Positions 34,262 through 44,256 of a stretch of 64,000 bases of DNA are shown in pieces. The notes under the pieces are model-generated. The model was not told the origin of the DNA. It saw nothing but the letters and a program-made list of their open reading frames with translations, and did not search any database. Origin of the DNA: Rheinheimera pleomorphica (GTDB lineage: Bacteria; Pseudomonadota; Gammaproteobacteria; Enterobacterales; Alteromonadaceae); the NCBI RefSeq assembly GCF_011634895.1, contig NZ_SIRR01000003.1, positions 434,001 through 498,000 on the forward strand, written 5' to 3'. The position numbers and the translations under genes are program-made. Positions within the stretch are counted from its first letter, which is position 1. Every line of letters begins with the position of its first letter.

Positions 34262-35619
34262 TGGACACCAGCGCACTGCAGGCGGGGTTGTCACAATTAC
34301 AGCATCTGTTGCCATCACAACGGGAGTGGCTGGAGCGCTTATTATTTCAATTGGCTTTTAATGATGTAAGGCGCATTGATGTCGTCGCGGCGGATGGCAG
34401 TGGTAAGTCGACGTTAGCACTGGCGCTGGCTGAATTGTTTTCCAGCCAACACAATGTCGCTTTGCTTAGCGCCAGAATCGCGCCGGAGCAGGCCTCAGCA
34501 GAGTTGATGCAGCAGTGGTTTGCTTCATCACTGCGGGATGATGTTTCATTGGCAGAGCAAGTGGCTAAAGCTGCTGATACAACGCCACTACTGCTGGTGA
34601 TTGATGATGCCGGACGTTATCCGGTTGAACTGTTACAACAGCTGGCAGCATTGCCCTGCATACTGTGTTGCTTTTCCGATCAAAGCATGGCAGACGCTGG
34701 CCTGACACTGACGCTGAATCGGGTTACTGCGGCCGATGCAGCTCAGTTGTTGCAGCATGAAGCGTTAAATAGTATTGAGCTGGCTGAGCGTCTGGCGCGG
34801 GCAAATAACAATTTGCATTTATTGTTGCTACCGCCGCGTCAGGTGGCTGGCGATGATAAAACCAACGCCAGCGTACCGCTACTGCCAGTCATCAGCGGTG
34901 TGTTGGCGGTAGTATTGCTGGTATTAGCATATAACTTCTGGCCGGTTGCACAGCAGGCTGCGCAACCGCCCTCAGCAGAACACGCAGCTGCAGTGGCAGA
35001 GGTGACTGTTGCTACAGATACCGTTGCGGCAACAGACAGCGATGCGAGCGGTGTTGCTAAGCCGGCGGGGTTGACCTTAGCTGAACAAGCGCCGCGCAGC
35101 CTCGACGCGCCGGTGAGTAACAACACTAACTCTGACGGCGACAGTACCATTTTGGAAAGTGACACTGCGCTGTCAGCGGACAGTGACAAGGTAGCAGACA
35201 GCAATTTGCTAACTGCGCCGGTTGATACTCAGCCTGATGCCGCAGAAATAGCGCCGTCGTCGCCAGGTCAGATTGAGCCTGCAGATAGCGATAAGAATCT
35301 TTACGATGAAGCCAGCTTGTTGCAGATGGATAAATCTGCCACTGCCGTGCAGTTGGCCGTACTATCCAGTGATGCCGCGCTAAAGCGTTTTAAAAAAACC
35401 TATCCGGATGTGGTTGTACTCAGTTATCAGCGCAGCTGGCAGGGCAAAATGCAGCTGGTGTTGCTGCAGGCGCCTTTTGACAGCGTGGCTGCAGCAAAAG
35501 CTGCAATGGCACAGTTACCGGCGGCACTGCGCGCTACCGGCCCTTTTATCAAAAGCATGTCCGCAGTACAGGCCGAGATCAGGGCGCGGCAGATTAGTCT
35601 GCACAGTGCGCCGGAATGA
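34261..35619 (+). CDS. damX: DamX-like cell-division protein with P-loop and SPOR domains
   Basis: 452 residues. The N-terminal 200 residues form an AAA-type ATPase-like domain with a Walker A (VAADGSGKSTLALAL, about 41-55) and a Walker B-like LLLVIDDAGR. One membrane helix follows (LPVISGVLAVVLLVLAYNFW, about 209-228). A long Ala/Asp/Ser-rich periplasmic linker leads to a C-terminal SPOR domain (about 365-445, with TAVQLAVLSSDAALKRFKK and MQLVLLQAPFDSVAAAKAAM) that binds denuded septal peptidoglycan. DamX acts at the divisome in E. coli, whose protein has lost the P-loop motif; versions with an ATPase-like N-terminus are known in other gammaproteobacteria. dam follows 7 bases after the stop. 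Confidence 0.9.
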   Translation: MDTSALQAGLSQLQHLLPSQREWLERLLFQLAFNDVRRIDVVAADGSGKSTLALALAELFSSQHNVALLSARIAPEQASAELMQQWFASSLRDDVSLAEQVAKAADTTPLLLVIDDAGRYPVELLQQLAALPCILCCFSDQSMADAGLTLTLNRVTAADAAQLLQHEALNSIELAERLARANNNLHLLLLPPRQVAGDDKTNASVPLLPVISGVLAVVLLVLAYNFWPVAQQAAQPPSAEHAAAVAEVTVATDTVAATDSDASGVAKPAGLTLAEQAPRSLDAPVSNNTNSDGDSTILESDTALSADSDKVADSNLLTAPVDTQPDAAEIAPSSPGQIEPADSDKNLYDEASLLQMDKSATAVQLAVLSSDAALKRFKKTYPDVVVLSYQRSWQGKMQLVLLQAPFDSVAAAKAAMAQLPAALRATGPFIKSMSAVQAEIRARQISLHSAPE

Positions 35620-35626
35620 TACGCTG

Positions 35627-36499
35627 ATGTCCGCCGCGCAAAAGAGCCGCGCCTTTTTAAAGTGGGCAGGCGGCAAGTATAACCTGGTTAATGCCATTGC
35701 ATCTCATCTTACGCCAGCGAGTACCCTGGTAGAGCCTTTTGTCGGCGCGGGCTCAGTGTTTTTAAATACTGATTATCCGCAATATCAGTTAAATGATATT
35801 AATGCCGATCTGATCGCCCTATACCAACTGTTGCAACGCCGGCATCAAAGCTTTATCGCTGATGCAAAAAGCTTATTTACCGCGCAGACTAATCAGCGCG
35901 ATGCTTACCTAAGTCTACGCCAGCAGTTTAATTTGAGTACGGACAGTTATGAACGCTCGGTATTATTTTTGTATCTAAACCGCCATGGTTATAACGGTTT
36001 ATGCCGTTATAACTTGTCGGGTAAGTTCAATGTGCCTTTTGGCAGTTATAAAAAACCGTATTTTCCGGAAGCGGAACTGCATTACTTCGCTGAAAAAGCA
36101 CAACGTGCACGGTTTAGCTGTACCAGCTATCAGCAGGTGATACAACAAGCACAGGCCGATACGGTGATTTATTGCGATCCACCTTATGTGCCGCTGAGTA
36201 AAACCGCCAGTTTTACCAGTTATGCCAGTCAGGGCTTTGATTTGGACGATCAGGCGCAACTAGCTAATCTGGCAGAAAAAGCTCAGCAACGTGGTATTAC
36301 AGTGGTGATCAGTAATCACGATACCACCTGGACGCGCAAAATTTATCAGCAAGCGGTGCTACACAGTTTGCAAGTGGGGCGTTCTATCAGTCAAAAGGGC
36401 GCTACCAGGGGTAAGGTGGCAGAATTGTTTGCAGTGTATCAGGCTATGACAACACCCATGACACCACCAGTAGCAGTGTTGCCACAAAAAGCAGGGTAA
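35627..36499 (+). CDS. dam: DNA adenine methyltransferase Dam
   Basis: 290 residues from the ATG at 35627; the open frame reaches back to 35408 inside damX, but the upstream residues do not belong to the family. It methylates adenine in GATC for mismatch repair and replication timing. SAM motif FLKWAGGKYNLVNAIASHL at about 10-28, then LVEPFVGAGSVFLNT, FVPFGSYKKP-type DNA-contact residues (NVPFGSYKKPYFPE), the catalytic motif IYCDPPYVPLSKTASFTSY near 182-200, and VVISNHDT. The 3' end overlaps the reverse-strand DUF2970 gene by 56 bases. The last 15 residues (TPMTPPVAVLPQKAG) extend beyond the typical family end. Confidence 0.97.
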   Translation: MSAAQKSRAFLKWAGGKYNLVNAIASHLTPASTLVEPFVGAGSVFLNTDYPQYQLNDINADLIALYQLLQRRHQSFIADAKSLFTAQTNQRDAYLSLRQQFNLSTDSYERSVLFLYLNRHGYNGLCRYNLSGKFNVPFGSYKKPYFPEAELHYFAEKAQRARFSCTSYQQVIQQAQADTVIYCDPPYVPLSKTASFTSYASQGFDLDDQAQLANLAEKAQQRGITVVISNHDTTWTRKIYQQAVLHSLQVGRSISQKGATRGKVAELFAVYQAMTTPMTPPVAVLPQKAG

Positions 36500-36638
36500 A
36501 AATAATACCCACCACAATATAAGGCAGTGGGCTGCTGGCGGTAAAATCTTGCTGGCGCTGCCGCTCTGACTGAACCCCCACCATAGCACCTAACACCGCT
36601 TTAACGACTTGCAGTAAGGTAGGTTTTTGTGCTGACAT
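36444..36638 (-). CDS. DUF2970 family small membrane protein
   Basis: 64 residues. The pattern LLQVVKAVLGAMVGVQSERQRQQDF, followed by a Pro and one membrane helix (YIVVGIIFTLLFVATLLLVV), is the hallmark of DUF2970, a short inner-membrane family of unknown function in gammaproteobacteria. The start codon overlaps the stop of the upstream 85-residue gene in the form TAATG, so translation is coupled. The 3' end runs 56 bases into the end of dam on the opposite strand. Confidence 0.85.
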   Translation of the reverse strand: MSAQKPTLLQVVKAVLGAMVGVQSERQRQQDFTASSPLPYIVVGIIFTLLFVATLLLVVSWVLS

Positions 36639-36895
36639 TAAGGTTTTTGCGCCGGGCTAAATCGGCTTAGCAGCTCCAGCAGATCAACAAAATGAAACTG
36701 AGTTGAGCGGCTTTTTCCCTGAAACCAACTGTACCAGCTCTGTTGACTGACATTGATACAATCTTCGATGGCATGGCTATCGCTCAGGGTATGGCATTGT
36801 GACGCTGTCAGAACTGTAGGTGCCACAGCATAAAGAGCCCCAGCGCTAACGCCAGCAGAAATTAAAACAGCTTTATACAGCTTGGTAAATTTCAT
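36638..36895 (-). CDS. Small exported protein of unknown function
   Basis: 85 residues; not recognised. Residues 1-30 (KLYKAVLISAGVSAGALYAVAP) make a signal peptide or anchor, so the rest is probably periplasmic. The mature part has two Cys residues (SQCHTLSDSHAIEDCINVSQ, 12 residues apart) that could form a disulfide, an aromatic stretch QSWYSWFQGKS, and a short helical tail. It is translationally coupled by TAATG to the DUF2970 gene downstream, so the two may work together at the inner membrane. Coding status is supported by the coupled arrangement and signal sequence, not by a known family. Confidence 0.65.
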   Translation of the reverse strand: MKFTKLYKAVLISAGVSAGALYAVAPTVLTASQCHTLSDSHAIEDCINVSQQSWYSWFQGKSRSTQFHFVDLLELLSRFSPAQKP

Positions 36896-37043
36896 GTTAA
36901 ATCCATTTGCTCTTACAAAACGGTGTGATAGTAAAACATTCTGTACCTTGATACAAGCTGATTAAATTCTAAGCAGCAACAATAAATGTTTCACCCGGCT
37001 TTATAGTGTTATAAGCAATAGGCAGATCACTGTGGCAGGGCTA

Positions 37044-37070
37044 ACACGACCGGCGCAGCGCCGGTCGTGT
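37044..37070 (-). terminator. GC-rich perfect hairpin after the TorF-family gene
   Basis: A 13-base perfect inverted repeat (ACACGACCGGCGC and its complement) with a single base between the arms lies 9 bases downstream of the stop on the reverse strand. There is no T-run on either side, so it is a terminator only by position and strength of the stem. Confidence 0.55.
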
Positions 37071-37079
37071 GATTCGGTA

Positions 37080-37760
37080 TCAGAAGCTTTTTGAAACCGA
37101 GAAAATGACCCGGCTATCGGCAAGGTAGGAACCGTCGATATCGGTATCAATGTAGGCCAGGCTCAACGCGGCGCCCAACACTTCCGTGCTGAGTCCGATA
37201 CTCCAGTCAAGGTAACTGGCGCTGCTGTCATCGTACTCGTTTTGGCCAACGTGTAAGTCCAGGCTCAGGTTTTCCATTAGCGCGTAGCTGTAATCTGCGT
37301 ACAGGTAAAAGAAATCGCCACTATTGGCGTAGTAATCATCGCTGTAAGCTAGACCAAAGGTCAGGTCTTGGTATGACAAAGAGCCATACACTTCATAGAA
37401 ATTTGAACCGGCAATCGCAGTATTTGGATAACCATAACGCATGATCCCGACATCGGTTGACCAGTCGTCGTTTATTGCGCCGCTCCAGCCCAGCATAACA
37501 TCGAGTTCCAGTGTGCCCTGTGCCAGAAAATCAACATTAGACCCCCACACCGAAACGTAAAAGCCCGAGGCCGAGCTTAGTGACAAGCCACCTTGCAGTG
37601 CGGGGGCTTCCTCGGTTTGTGAAATACCGCGAAAGGCGTAGTCTGACGCAAAAGTGACATCGCCACTGAGCGTCAACTCGTTGGCGGCTGCCGTTGCTGT
37701 CGTTAAACTTAACATCGCCATGCTTGTTGCCAGTATGGTACGTTTTGTTGCTGTCATCAT
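37080..37760 (-). CDS. TorF family putative outer-membrane porin
   Basis: 226 residues from the ATG at 37760 (AAGGG eight bases upstream); the frame extends further but the signal peptide MMTATKRTILATSMAMLSLT fits this start. The mature protein begins ELTLSGDVTFASDYAFRGIS, the family signature of the TIGR02001/TorF putative porins. Alternating amphipathic strands (YVSVWGSNVD, YGSLSYQDLTFGLAYSDDYY, YLYADYSY) end with the terminal Phe in VIFSVSKSF expected for barrel insertion. Substrate unknown. It stands alone on the reverse strand between the dam and rpe regions. Confidence 0.88.
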   Translation of the reverse strand: MMTATKRTILATSMAMLSLTTATAAANELTLSGDVTFASDYAFRGISQTEEAPALQGGLSLSSASGFYVSVWGSNVDFLAQGTLELDVMLGWSGAINDDWSTDVGIMRYGYPNTAIAGSNFYEVYGSLSYQDLTFGLAYSDDYYANSGDFFYLYADYSYALMENLSLDLHVGQNEYDDSSASYLDWSIGLSTEVLGAALSLAYIDTDIDGSYLADSRVIFSVSKSF

Positions 37761-37992
37761 TTTAATTGCCCTTTTCTCTGTTCCCTGTCGCTTGGGTTCC
37801 AAGATGTGTGCCATCTGGTTTATTCATTATTTTTCATTTAGTTAGATTTTTTTTCTGTGCATGAGTACTGGGCGATGTGCTGTATTGGTGCGCTATTGCG
37901 TGTTTTTTGTGCGTTACAACTGCGGTATCAGCCGGTGTATTTTTTTGTCAGATCCAGTAAAGTCTGTACTTTGCTCAAGAGTGGATTTTTTT

Positions 37993-38667
37993 ATGCAACC
38001 TTATTTGCTTGCACCTTCAATACTGTCAGCTGATTTTGCCCGTTTAGGTGACGATGTTGCCGCTGTATTGCGTGCTGGCGCTGATGTAGTGCACTTTGAT
38101 GTGATGGACAATCACTATGTGCCTAACCTGACGATGGGGCCTATGGTGTGCCAGGCGCTACGCAACTATGGCATCAGTGCGCCTATTGATGTACACCTGA
38201 TGGTAGAACCGGTTGATGCGCTGATACCGCAGTTTGCGCAAGCGGGTGCCTCTATGATCACCTTTCACCCGGAAGCCTCACGGCATGTTGATCGCACCTT
38301 ACAGTTGATTAAAAGCCATGGCTGTCAGGCGGGGCTGGTCTTTAACCCGGCAACACCTCTGAGTTATCTGGACTATGTGCTGGATAAAGTTGATATCGTT
38401 TTGCTGATGTCAGTCAACCCGGGTTTTGGCGGTCAGAAGTTTATCCCGGCAACCCTGGATAAACTGGCTGCTGCACGCAGTATTATCGACCGTAGTGGCC
38501 TGCCTATCCGGCTGGAAATTGATGGCGGCGTCAATGTCGATAACATCGCAGACATTGCGCAGGCCGGTGCAGATATGTTTGTTGCCGGCTCCGCTATTTT
38601 TACTGCACCCGATTATGCTGAGGTGATTGAACAGATGCGTCAGCAATTGGCAAAAGTGCCGCGTTAA
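37993..38667 (+). CDS. rpe: Ribulose-phosphate 3-epimerase Rpe
   Basis: 224 residues from the ATG at 37993 (GAGTGGA upstream); the open frame starts earlier but the extra part is unrelated to the family. It interconverts ribulose-5-phosphate and xylulose-5-phosphate in the pentose phosphate pathway. Motifs: [18 protein letters not shown], the metal and catalytic Asp in [35 protein letters not shown], and IDGGVNVDN. The terminator hairpin contains the stop codon. Many relatives have gph between rpe and trpS; here it is absent. Confidence 0.97.
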   Translation: MQPYLLAPSILSADFARLGDDVAAVLRAGADVVHFDVMDNHYVPNLTMGPMVCQALRNYGISAPIDVHLMVEPVDALIPQFAQAGASMITFHPEASRHVDRTLQLIKSHGCQAGLVFNPATPLSYLDYVLDKVDIVLLMSVNPGFGGQKFIPATLDKLAAARSIIDRSGLPIRLEIDGGVNVDNIADIAQAGADMFVAGSAIFTAPDYAEVIEQMRQQLAKVPR

Positions 38668-38678
38668 GCGGCTTTTTT
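38652..38678 (+). terminator. Rho-independent terminator overlapping the rpe stop
   Basis: GCCGC (38658-38662) pairs with GCGGC (38668-38672), extended by AAAAG against CTTTT with one bulge, followed by six T. The TAA stop codon of rpe sits in the loop. Confidence 0.8.
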
Positions 38679-38773
38679 ACTGTTGCAGCGCGCTGATATG
38701 GTTATAATGCTGCTCTTCAAACCGGCCGCTGCCGGCCATCATTAATAATACAGCCTTGAAAGTGGATACAACT

Positions 38774-39778
38774 ATGAGCAATAAGCCAATTGTGCTAAGT
38801 GGTGCACAGCCATCCGGACAACTTACCATCGGTAATTATCTGGGGGCGCTGCGTCAATGGGACAAAATGCAGGATGACTATGATTGCTTGTACTGTATTG
38901 TCGACTTACATGCGATTACCGTGCGGCAGGACCCGGCAGCGCTGCGCAGTGCGTCGCTGGACAGCCTGGCATTATATTTGGCCTGTGGCATAGACCCTCA
39001 GCGTTCAGCCGTGTTTATGCAATCACATGTGCCCGAGCACAGCCAACTGGCCTGGGTGCTAAACTGCTATACCCAGTTTGGTGAACTCAGCCGCATGACA
39101 CAGTTTAAAGATAAGTCTGAGCGGCACAACAATAATGTTAATGCCGGCCTGTTTACTTATCCGGTGTTAATGGCGGCCGACATTCTGCTGTATCAGGCTA
39201 ACCAAATCCCGGTAGGGCACGATCAGAAACAACATTTGGAATTGGCCCGCGATGTCGCGATGCGCTTTAACGCACTGCACGGTGATATTTTCACGGTGCC
39301 TGAGCCTTTTATTCCACCTGTGGCGGCGCGGGTGATGAGTTTGCAAGACCCGACGAAGAAGATGTCAAAGTCAGACGAGAACCCGTGGAACTTTGTCGGC
39401 TTGCTTGAAGATCCGAAGATGATCAGCAAAAAATTTAAGAAGGCAATGACAGACTCCGAAGACCCGCCACGGGTACGTTTTGATCTGGACACTAAACCCG
39501 GCGTGGCTAACCTGTTAAGCATTTTAAGTGGCGTTACCGGTAAAACTATCGCGGCATTGGAAGCCGAGTACGAAGGCAAAATGTATGGCCATTTAAAAGG
39601 TGACGTTGCCGATGCAGTTATTACTTTACTGGAGCCGGTACAAAAAACCTTTACCGAACTACGGGCTGATCAAACAACATTAAACGCCGTTATGCGTGAC
39701 GGCGCTGAAAAAGCCCGTGCCCGTGCTGCGGTGACGCTGGCCAAAGTTAATGATGCCGTGGGCTTTGTGACGCCGTAA
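38774..39778 (+). CDS. trpS: Tryptophanyl-tRNA synthetase TrpS
   Basis: 334 residues from the ATG at 38774, E. coli 334; an upstream in-frame TTG at 38756 is not used. Class I synthetase: the HIGH-like motif is [21 protein letters not shown] and the KMSKS motif lies in [16 protein letters not shown] near residue 195. [15 protein letters not shown] is the conserved tryptophan-site helix. A TATAAT hexamer at 38703-38708 could serve as the -10 of its own promoter, after the rpe terminator. A small GC-rich hairpin (around 38722-38738) lies in the leader. Confidence 0.98.
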   Translation: MSNKPIVLSGAQPSGQLTIGNYLGALRQWDKMQDDYDCLYCIVDLHAITVRQDPAALRSASLDSLALYLACGIDPQRSAVFMQSHVPEHSQLAWVLNCYTQFGELSRMTQFKDKSERHNNNVNAGLFTYPVLMAADILLYQANQIPVGHDQKQHLELARDVAMRFNALHGDIFTVPEPFIPPVAARVMSLQDPTKKMSKSDENPWNFVGLLEDPKMISKKFKKAMTDSEDPPRVRFDLDTKPGVANLLSILSGVTGKTIAALEAEYEGKMYGHLKGDVADAVITLLEPVQKTFTELRADQTTLNAVMRDGAEKARARAAVTLAKVNDAVGFVTP

Positions 39779-39800
39779 TACACTAAGGCTGCAGCGCTAA

Positions 39801-40394
39801 ATGTTACTGCTTATAGATAACTACGACTCCTTTACCTACAACCTGATGCAGTACTTTGCTGCATTAGGGCAGCAGGTGATGGTGCGGCGTAATGACGATA
39901 TCAGCCTGGCGCAAATTCGCGCGCTGGCGCCGGCGTATCTGGTGATCTCTCCCGGGCCGAAAAGTCCGGATGATGCTGGCATTTCTCTAAAAGCGATCGA
40001 GCATTTTGCTACGACACTGCCTATTCTGGGCGTGTGTTTGGGGCATCAGGCCATTGCCCAGGTGTTTGGGGCTAAAGTGGTGCGCGCACAACAGGTGATG
40101 CATGGCAAAAACTCACTGATTATGCATAATAATCAGTCGGTGTTTACCGGCCTGGCTAATCCGCTTGATGTCACCCGCTACCACTCGTTAGTTGTCGAGC
40201 GTCAGAGTTTATCTGCCGAGCTGGAAGAAACAGCCTGGACAGTCGACGCTGGCCAACAACCGCACGAAGTGATGGGGCTGCGGCATAGCACACTGCCGGT
40301 GCATGGAGTACAGTTTCACCCAGAGGCAATTTTAAGCCAGCAAGGTAAGCAATTATTGGCCAATTTTCTTAGCCTTAGCCCCCAATCTTGCTAA
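39801..40394 (+). CDS. pabA: Aminodeoxychorismate/anthranilate synthase glutamine amidotransferase PabA
   Basis: 197 residues. Class I glutamine amidotransferase supplying ammonia for p-aminobenzoate (and possibly anthranilate) synthesis. Motifs: [31 protein letters not shown], the nucleophile Cys in [25 protein letters not shown], and His/Glu of the triad in [11 protein letters not shown]. It starts 22 bases after trpS. Distinguishing PabA from TrpG is not possible from sequence alone; the absence of trpE next to it and the vicinity of argD, as in E. coli, favour PabA. Confidence 0.93.
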   Translation: MLLLIDNYDSFTYNLMQYFAALGQQVMVRRNDDISLAQIRALAPAYLVISPGPKSPDDAGISLKAIEHFATTLPILGVCLGHQAIAQVFGAKVVRAQQVMHGKNSLIMHNNQSVFTGLANPLDVTRYHSLVVERQSLSAELEETAWTVDAGQQPHEVMGLRHSTLPVHGVQFHPEAILSQQGKQLLANFLSLSPQSC

Positions 40395-40467
40395 CACTTG
40401 ACTCAATGGTGAGCCCATCGCAGTATGCGCTTACCGAGAATAACCGTAACGGAAGTAAGAATACGTG

Positions 40468-41595
40468 ATGACTCTCCCGGCGCCAGCTGCAGAAAACCTG
40501 ACGCAGCGTTTCTTTGATCTGTTGGTAGGCGTTAACCCAGACAACAAAAGGTTGGGTTATCAAATTCGTGCCGGCCATGCCGACTCGGGGCGTACTTTGC
40601 TGGAAGTTGAAGCCAGAGCGCAGCAATTACGCCTTGCCGGTGCCCAGGCGAAGGCACAGTTTGCCGAGTTTGCCCAGGCACATTTGCATGACGAGGTTGC
40701 CGACGAGCTGCTGCGCCGCTTGCATAATATTGATCAGGTCACAGCGTCTTTGTTTGATCCGGGTCGCAGTTTTTATCAGATCCTGGATGTGTTAAGTGCG
40801 AAGGTCGTCACCGTTAACAAGCTGGACCCGCTGATATCAGCCGTGCCCTGGTTGGTAGAGGACTTATTGCGGCTGGTTAATCAACCACAATATCGCAATC
40901 GCACTGCCTCGGGGGCCATGGTAAAAGATATTAAAACGGCGCTGCGCTATCTTGGTGTAGAAAGTTTACAGCTTATTTTGCCAGTGTACGCCTTGCGGCG
41001 TATGTTACCGCATTCCACCGATCCTTTTACTGCACTCAAAGGCCAGCTGTGGGACTACTCTTTAGCTGTCGCCATTGCAGCCAAACAGTTGGCCGAGCAT
41101 AGTGCGGAGCATCCGTACAATGCTTTTTGTGTTGGTTTATTTCATACCCTCGGCCATATGGTGGTTTGCCGCAATTATCTGCGCACCTATCAACAGGTGC
41201 GCCAACAGCAGCTGTTACAAGCGCGGGAAAGCCGTAATACACAATTGACAGATGTACTGGATGGGTTAACACCGGATGCCAGTTTTTTAGCGTCCAGCCT
41301 GTCTGAATTTGCCGCCGAGCTCAGTGCCGATATTACCTCACGCTGGCAATTACAAAGTTTACCGCTATGCCAGACGTTAGATCAGTTGGCGGAAGGTGTG
41401 GGCTTTGCCGGTAGTAGTCCGTTGGCACGACTGGTGCAACAGGCACAAACCTATGTGCAGTGGCAGGAGTTGAAAAAACGTCAGCAGGTGACGGAAGCAC
41501 AAGCGCAAAGCTGGCTGGCTCAGGTACAGTTAAGCCACGACAGCATTGAATTGCTGCATAAGACCAACCTGAAGCGGCTTGGCGTCGATATTTAG
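40468..41595 (+). CDS. HDOD domain protein
   Basis: 375 residues from the ATG at 40468 (a GTG lies one codon upstream). The central part, about 115-320, has the helical HDOD pattern: FDPGRSFYQILDVLSAKVVT, a partial helix with SGAMVKDIKTALRYLGVESL, and FCVGLFHTLGHMVVCR where a catalytic HD pair would stand (HTLGH instead of HDIG). HDOD domains are non-catalytic relatives of HD phosphohydrolases found in signalling proteins. There is no attached GGDEF or EAL domain here. Soluble, no signal peptide. Function unknown; it may act in the same signalling layer as the c-di-GMP proteins of the window. Confidence 0.8.
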   Translation: MTLPAPAAENLTQRFFDLLVGVNPDNKRLGYQIRAGHADSGRTLLEVEARAQQLRLAGAQAKAQFAEFAQAHLHDEVADELLRRLHNIDQVTASLFDPGRSFYQILDVLSAKVVTVNKLDPLISAVPWLVEDLLRLVNQPQYRNRTASGAMVKDIKTALRYLGVESLQLILPVYALRRMLPHSTDPFTALKGQLWDYSLAVAIAAKQLAEHSAEHPYNAFCVGLFHTLGHMVVCRNYLRTYQQVRQQQLLQARESRNTQLTDVLDGLTPDASFLASSLSEFAAELSADITSRWQLQSLPLCQTLDQLAEGVGFAGSSPLARLVQQAQTYVQWQELKKRQQVTEAQAQSWLAQVQLSHDSIELLHKTNLKRLGVDI

Positions 41596-43120
<1,525 letters not shown>

Positions 43121-43164
43121 CTAACATTTTCAGGCAGCGCTAAGACTGCACAAAAATGAAGCAT

Positions 43165-43180
43165 GGGGCCCTTGGGCCCC
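43165..43180 (+). other. GC-rich hairpin between astC and astA
   Basis: GGGGCC-CTTG-GGCCCC forms a very stable 6-bp stem with tetraloop. It is followed by GAAAAC, not a T-run, so it is not a classical terminator. It may set an mRNA processing or stability boundary between astC and astA. Confidence 0.5.
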
Positions 43181-43213
43181 GAAAACTATAAAGCAAAACT
43201 GGAGTAAGCGACG

Positions 43214-44230
43214 ATGATGGTGATTCGCCCAATCCGTGCGGATGATTACCCGGCGCTGTATGATATTGCGGTAGAGTCCGGCCACGGTTTTACCTCACTG
43301 CCGGTAAACGACGAACTGCTGATGCGTAAGATCAGTCGCTCGGAACACTCGTTCAGTAAGGCGGTAAGCCAGCCCGGCGATGAAGGCTATTTGTTTGTGC
43401 TGGAAGATACCGACACCGGAGAAGTGTGTGGTACCAGTGCGCTGGAAGCTGCAGTGGGGCTGGATGACGCTTTTTATCATTACCACCTGGGTAAGGTGGT
43501 ACACAGCTCGCGCTCGCTTGGCGTGTACAAAACGGTTGATATTTTAACCTTATGCAACGACTACACTGGTGTCAGCGAGCTATGCACTTTGTTTTTACGC
43601 GAAAGCCGGCGCGAAAAAAACAACGGCCGTTTGTTATCTAAGATGCGGTTTTTGTTTATGGCGGAGTTTCCACAGCGCTTTGCCGACAGAGTGATTGCGG
43701 AAATGCGCGGTGTGTCAAACTCCGATGGCAGCTCGCCGTTTTGGCAGTGGTTGCAGGAACACTTTTTTTCAGTCGATTTTCCCACCGCCGACTATTTAAC
43801 CGGTATCGGCCAAAAAGTGTTTATCGCTGAATTAATGCCAAAGTATCCGATTTATGTCAGTCTGCTGAGTAGACAGGCACAGGCCGTTATCGGTAAGGTG
43901 CACGACAAAACCAAACCTGCACTGGCATTATTGCAATCTGAGGGGTTTTCTAACCGCGGTTATGTCGATATTTTTGATGCTGGCCCGACAGTGGAAGCCC
44001 GGGTAGAGCATATCCGCTCGGTGCGCAACAGCCGGCGTTTGCAGGTGCAGATTGGCCAGAGTAAGGACGGCCAGCCTTATTTAATCAGCAATACAAAGCT
44101 GGCTGATTTTCGCGCTACCTGGCAGCTATTGCAGGTAAATGAACACAGTGAGCAGGTAACCATTGGTGCAGACGTTGCAGCAGCGCTGCACGTTAACAAC
44201 GGTGATTGGGTCAGAGTTACCCGCATCTAA
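43214..44230 (+). CDS. astA: Arginine N-succinyltransferase AstA
   Basis: 338 residues (E. coli 344). First step of the arginine succinyltransferase pathway, arginine plus succinyl-CoA to N2-succinylarginine. GNAT-like fold in the N-terminal half: [20 protein letters not shown], then [20 protein letters not shown] and [20 protein letters not shown]. The C-terminal part has [24 protein letters not shown] precedes the first of two ATG codons. The middle enzyme AstB (succinylarginine dihydrolase) and AstE are not encoded next to it in this window. Confidence 0.96.
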   Translation: MMVIRPIRADDYPALYDIAVESGHGFTSLPVNDELLMRKISRSEHSFSKAVSQPGDEGYLFVLEDTDTGEVCGTSALEAAVGLDDAFYHYHLGKVVHSSRSLGVYKTVDILTLCNDYTGVSELCTLFLRESRREKNNGRLLSKMRFLFMAEFPQRFADRVIAEMRGVSNSDGSSPFWQWLQEHFFSVDFPTADYLTGIGQKVFIAELMPKYPIYVSLLSRQAQAVIGKVHDKTKPALALLQSEGFSNRGYVDIFDAGPTVEARVEHIRSVRNSRRLQVQIGQSKDGQPYLISNTKLADFRATWQLLQVNEHSEQVTIGADVAAALHVNNGDWVRVTRI

Positions 44231-44256
44231 AGGCCCATATTAAGCAGGGGAGTAGC

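Noticed and set aside
35408-35626. N-terminal extension of Dam (open frame from 35408)
   Set aside because: The extra residues lie within damX in another frame and do not resemble the family; the ATG at 35627 gives the normal Dam start.
37861-37992. 44-residue extension upstream of Rpe
   Set aside because: Not conserved in the family; the ATG at 37993 has GAGTGGA upstream and gives the standard length.
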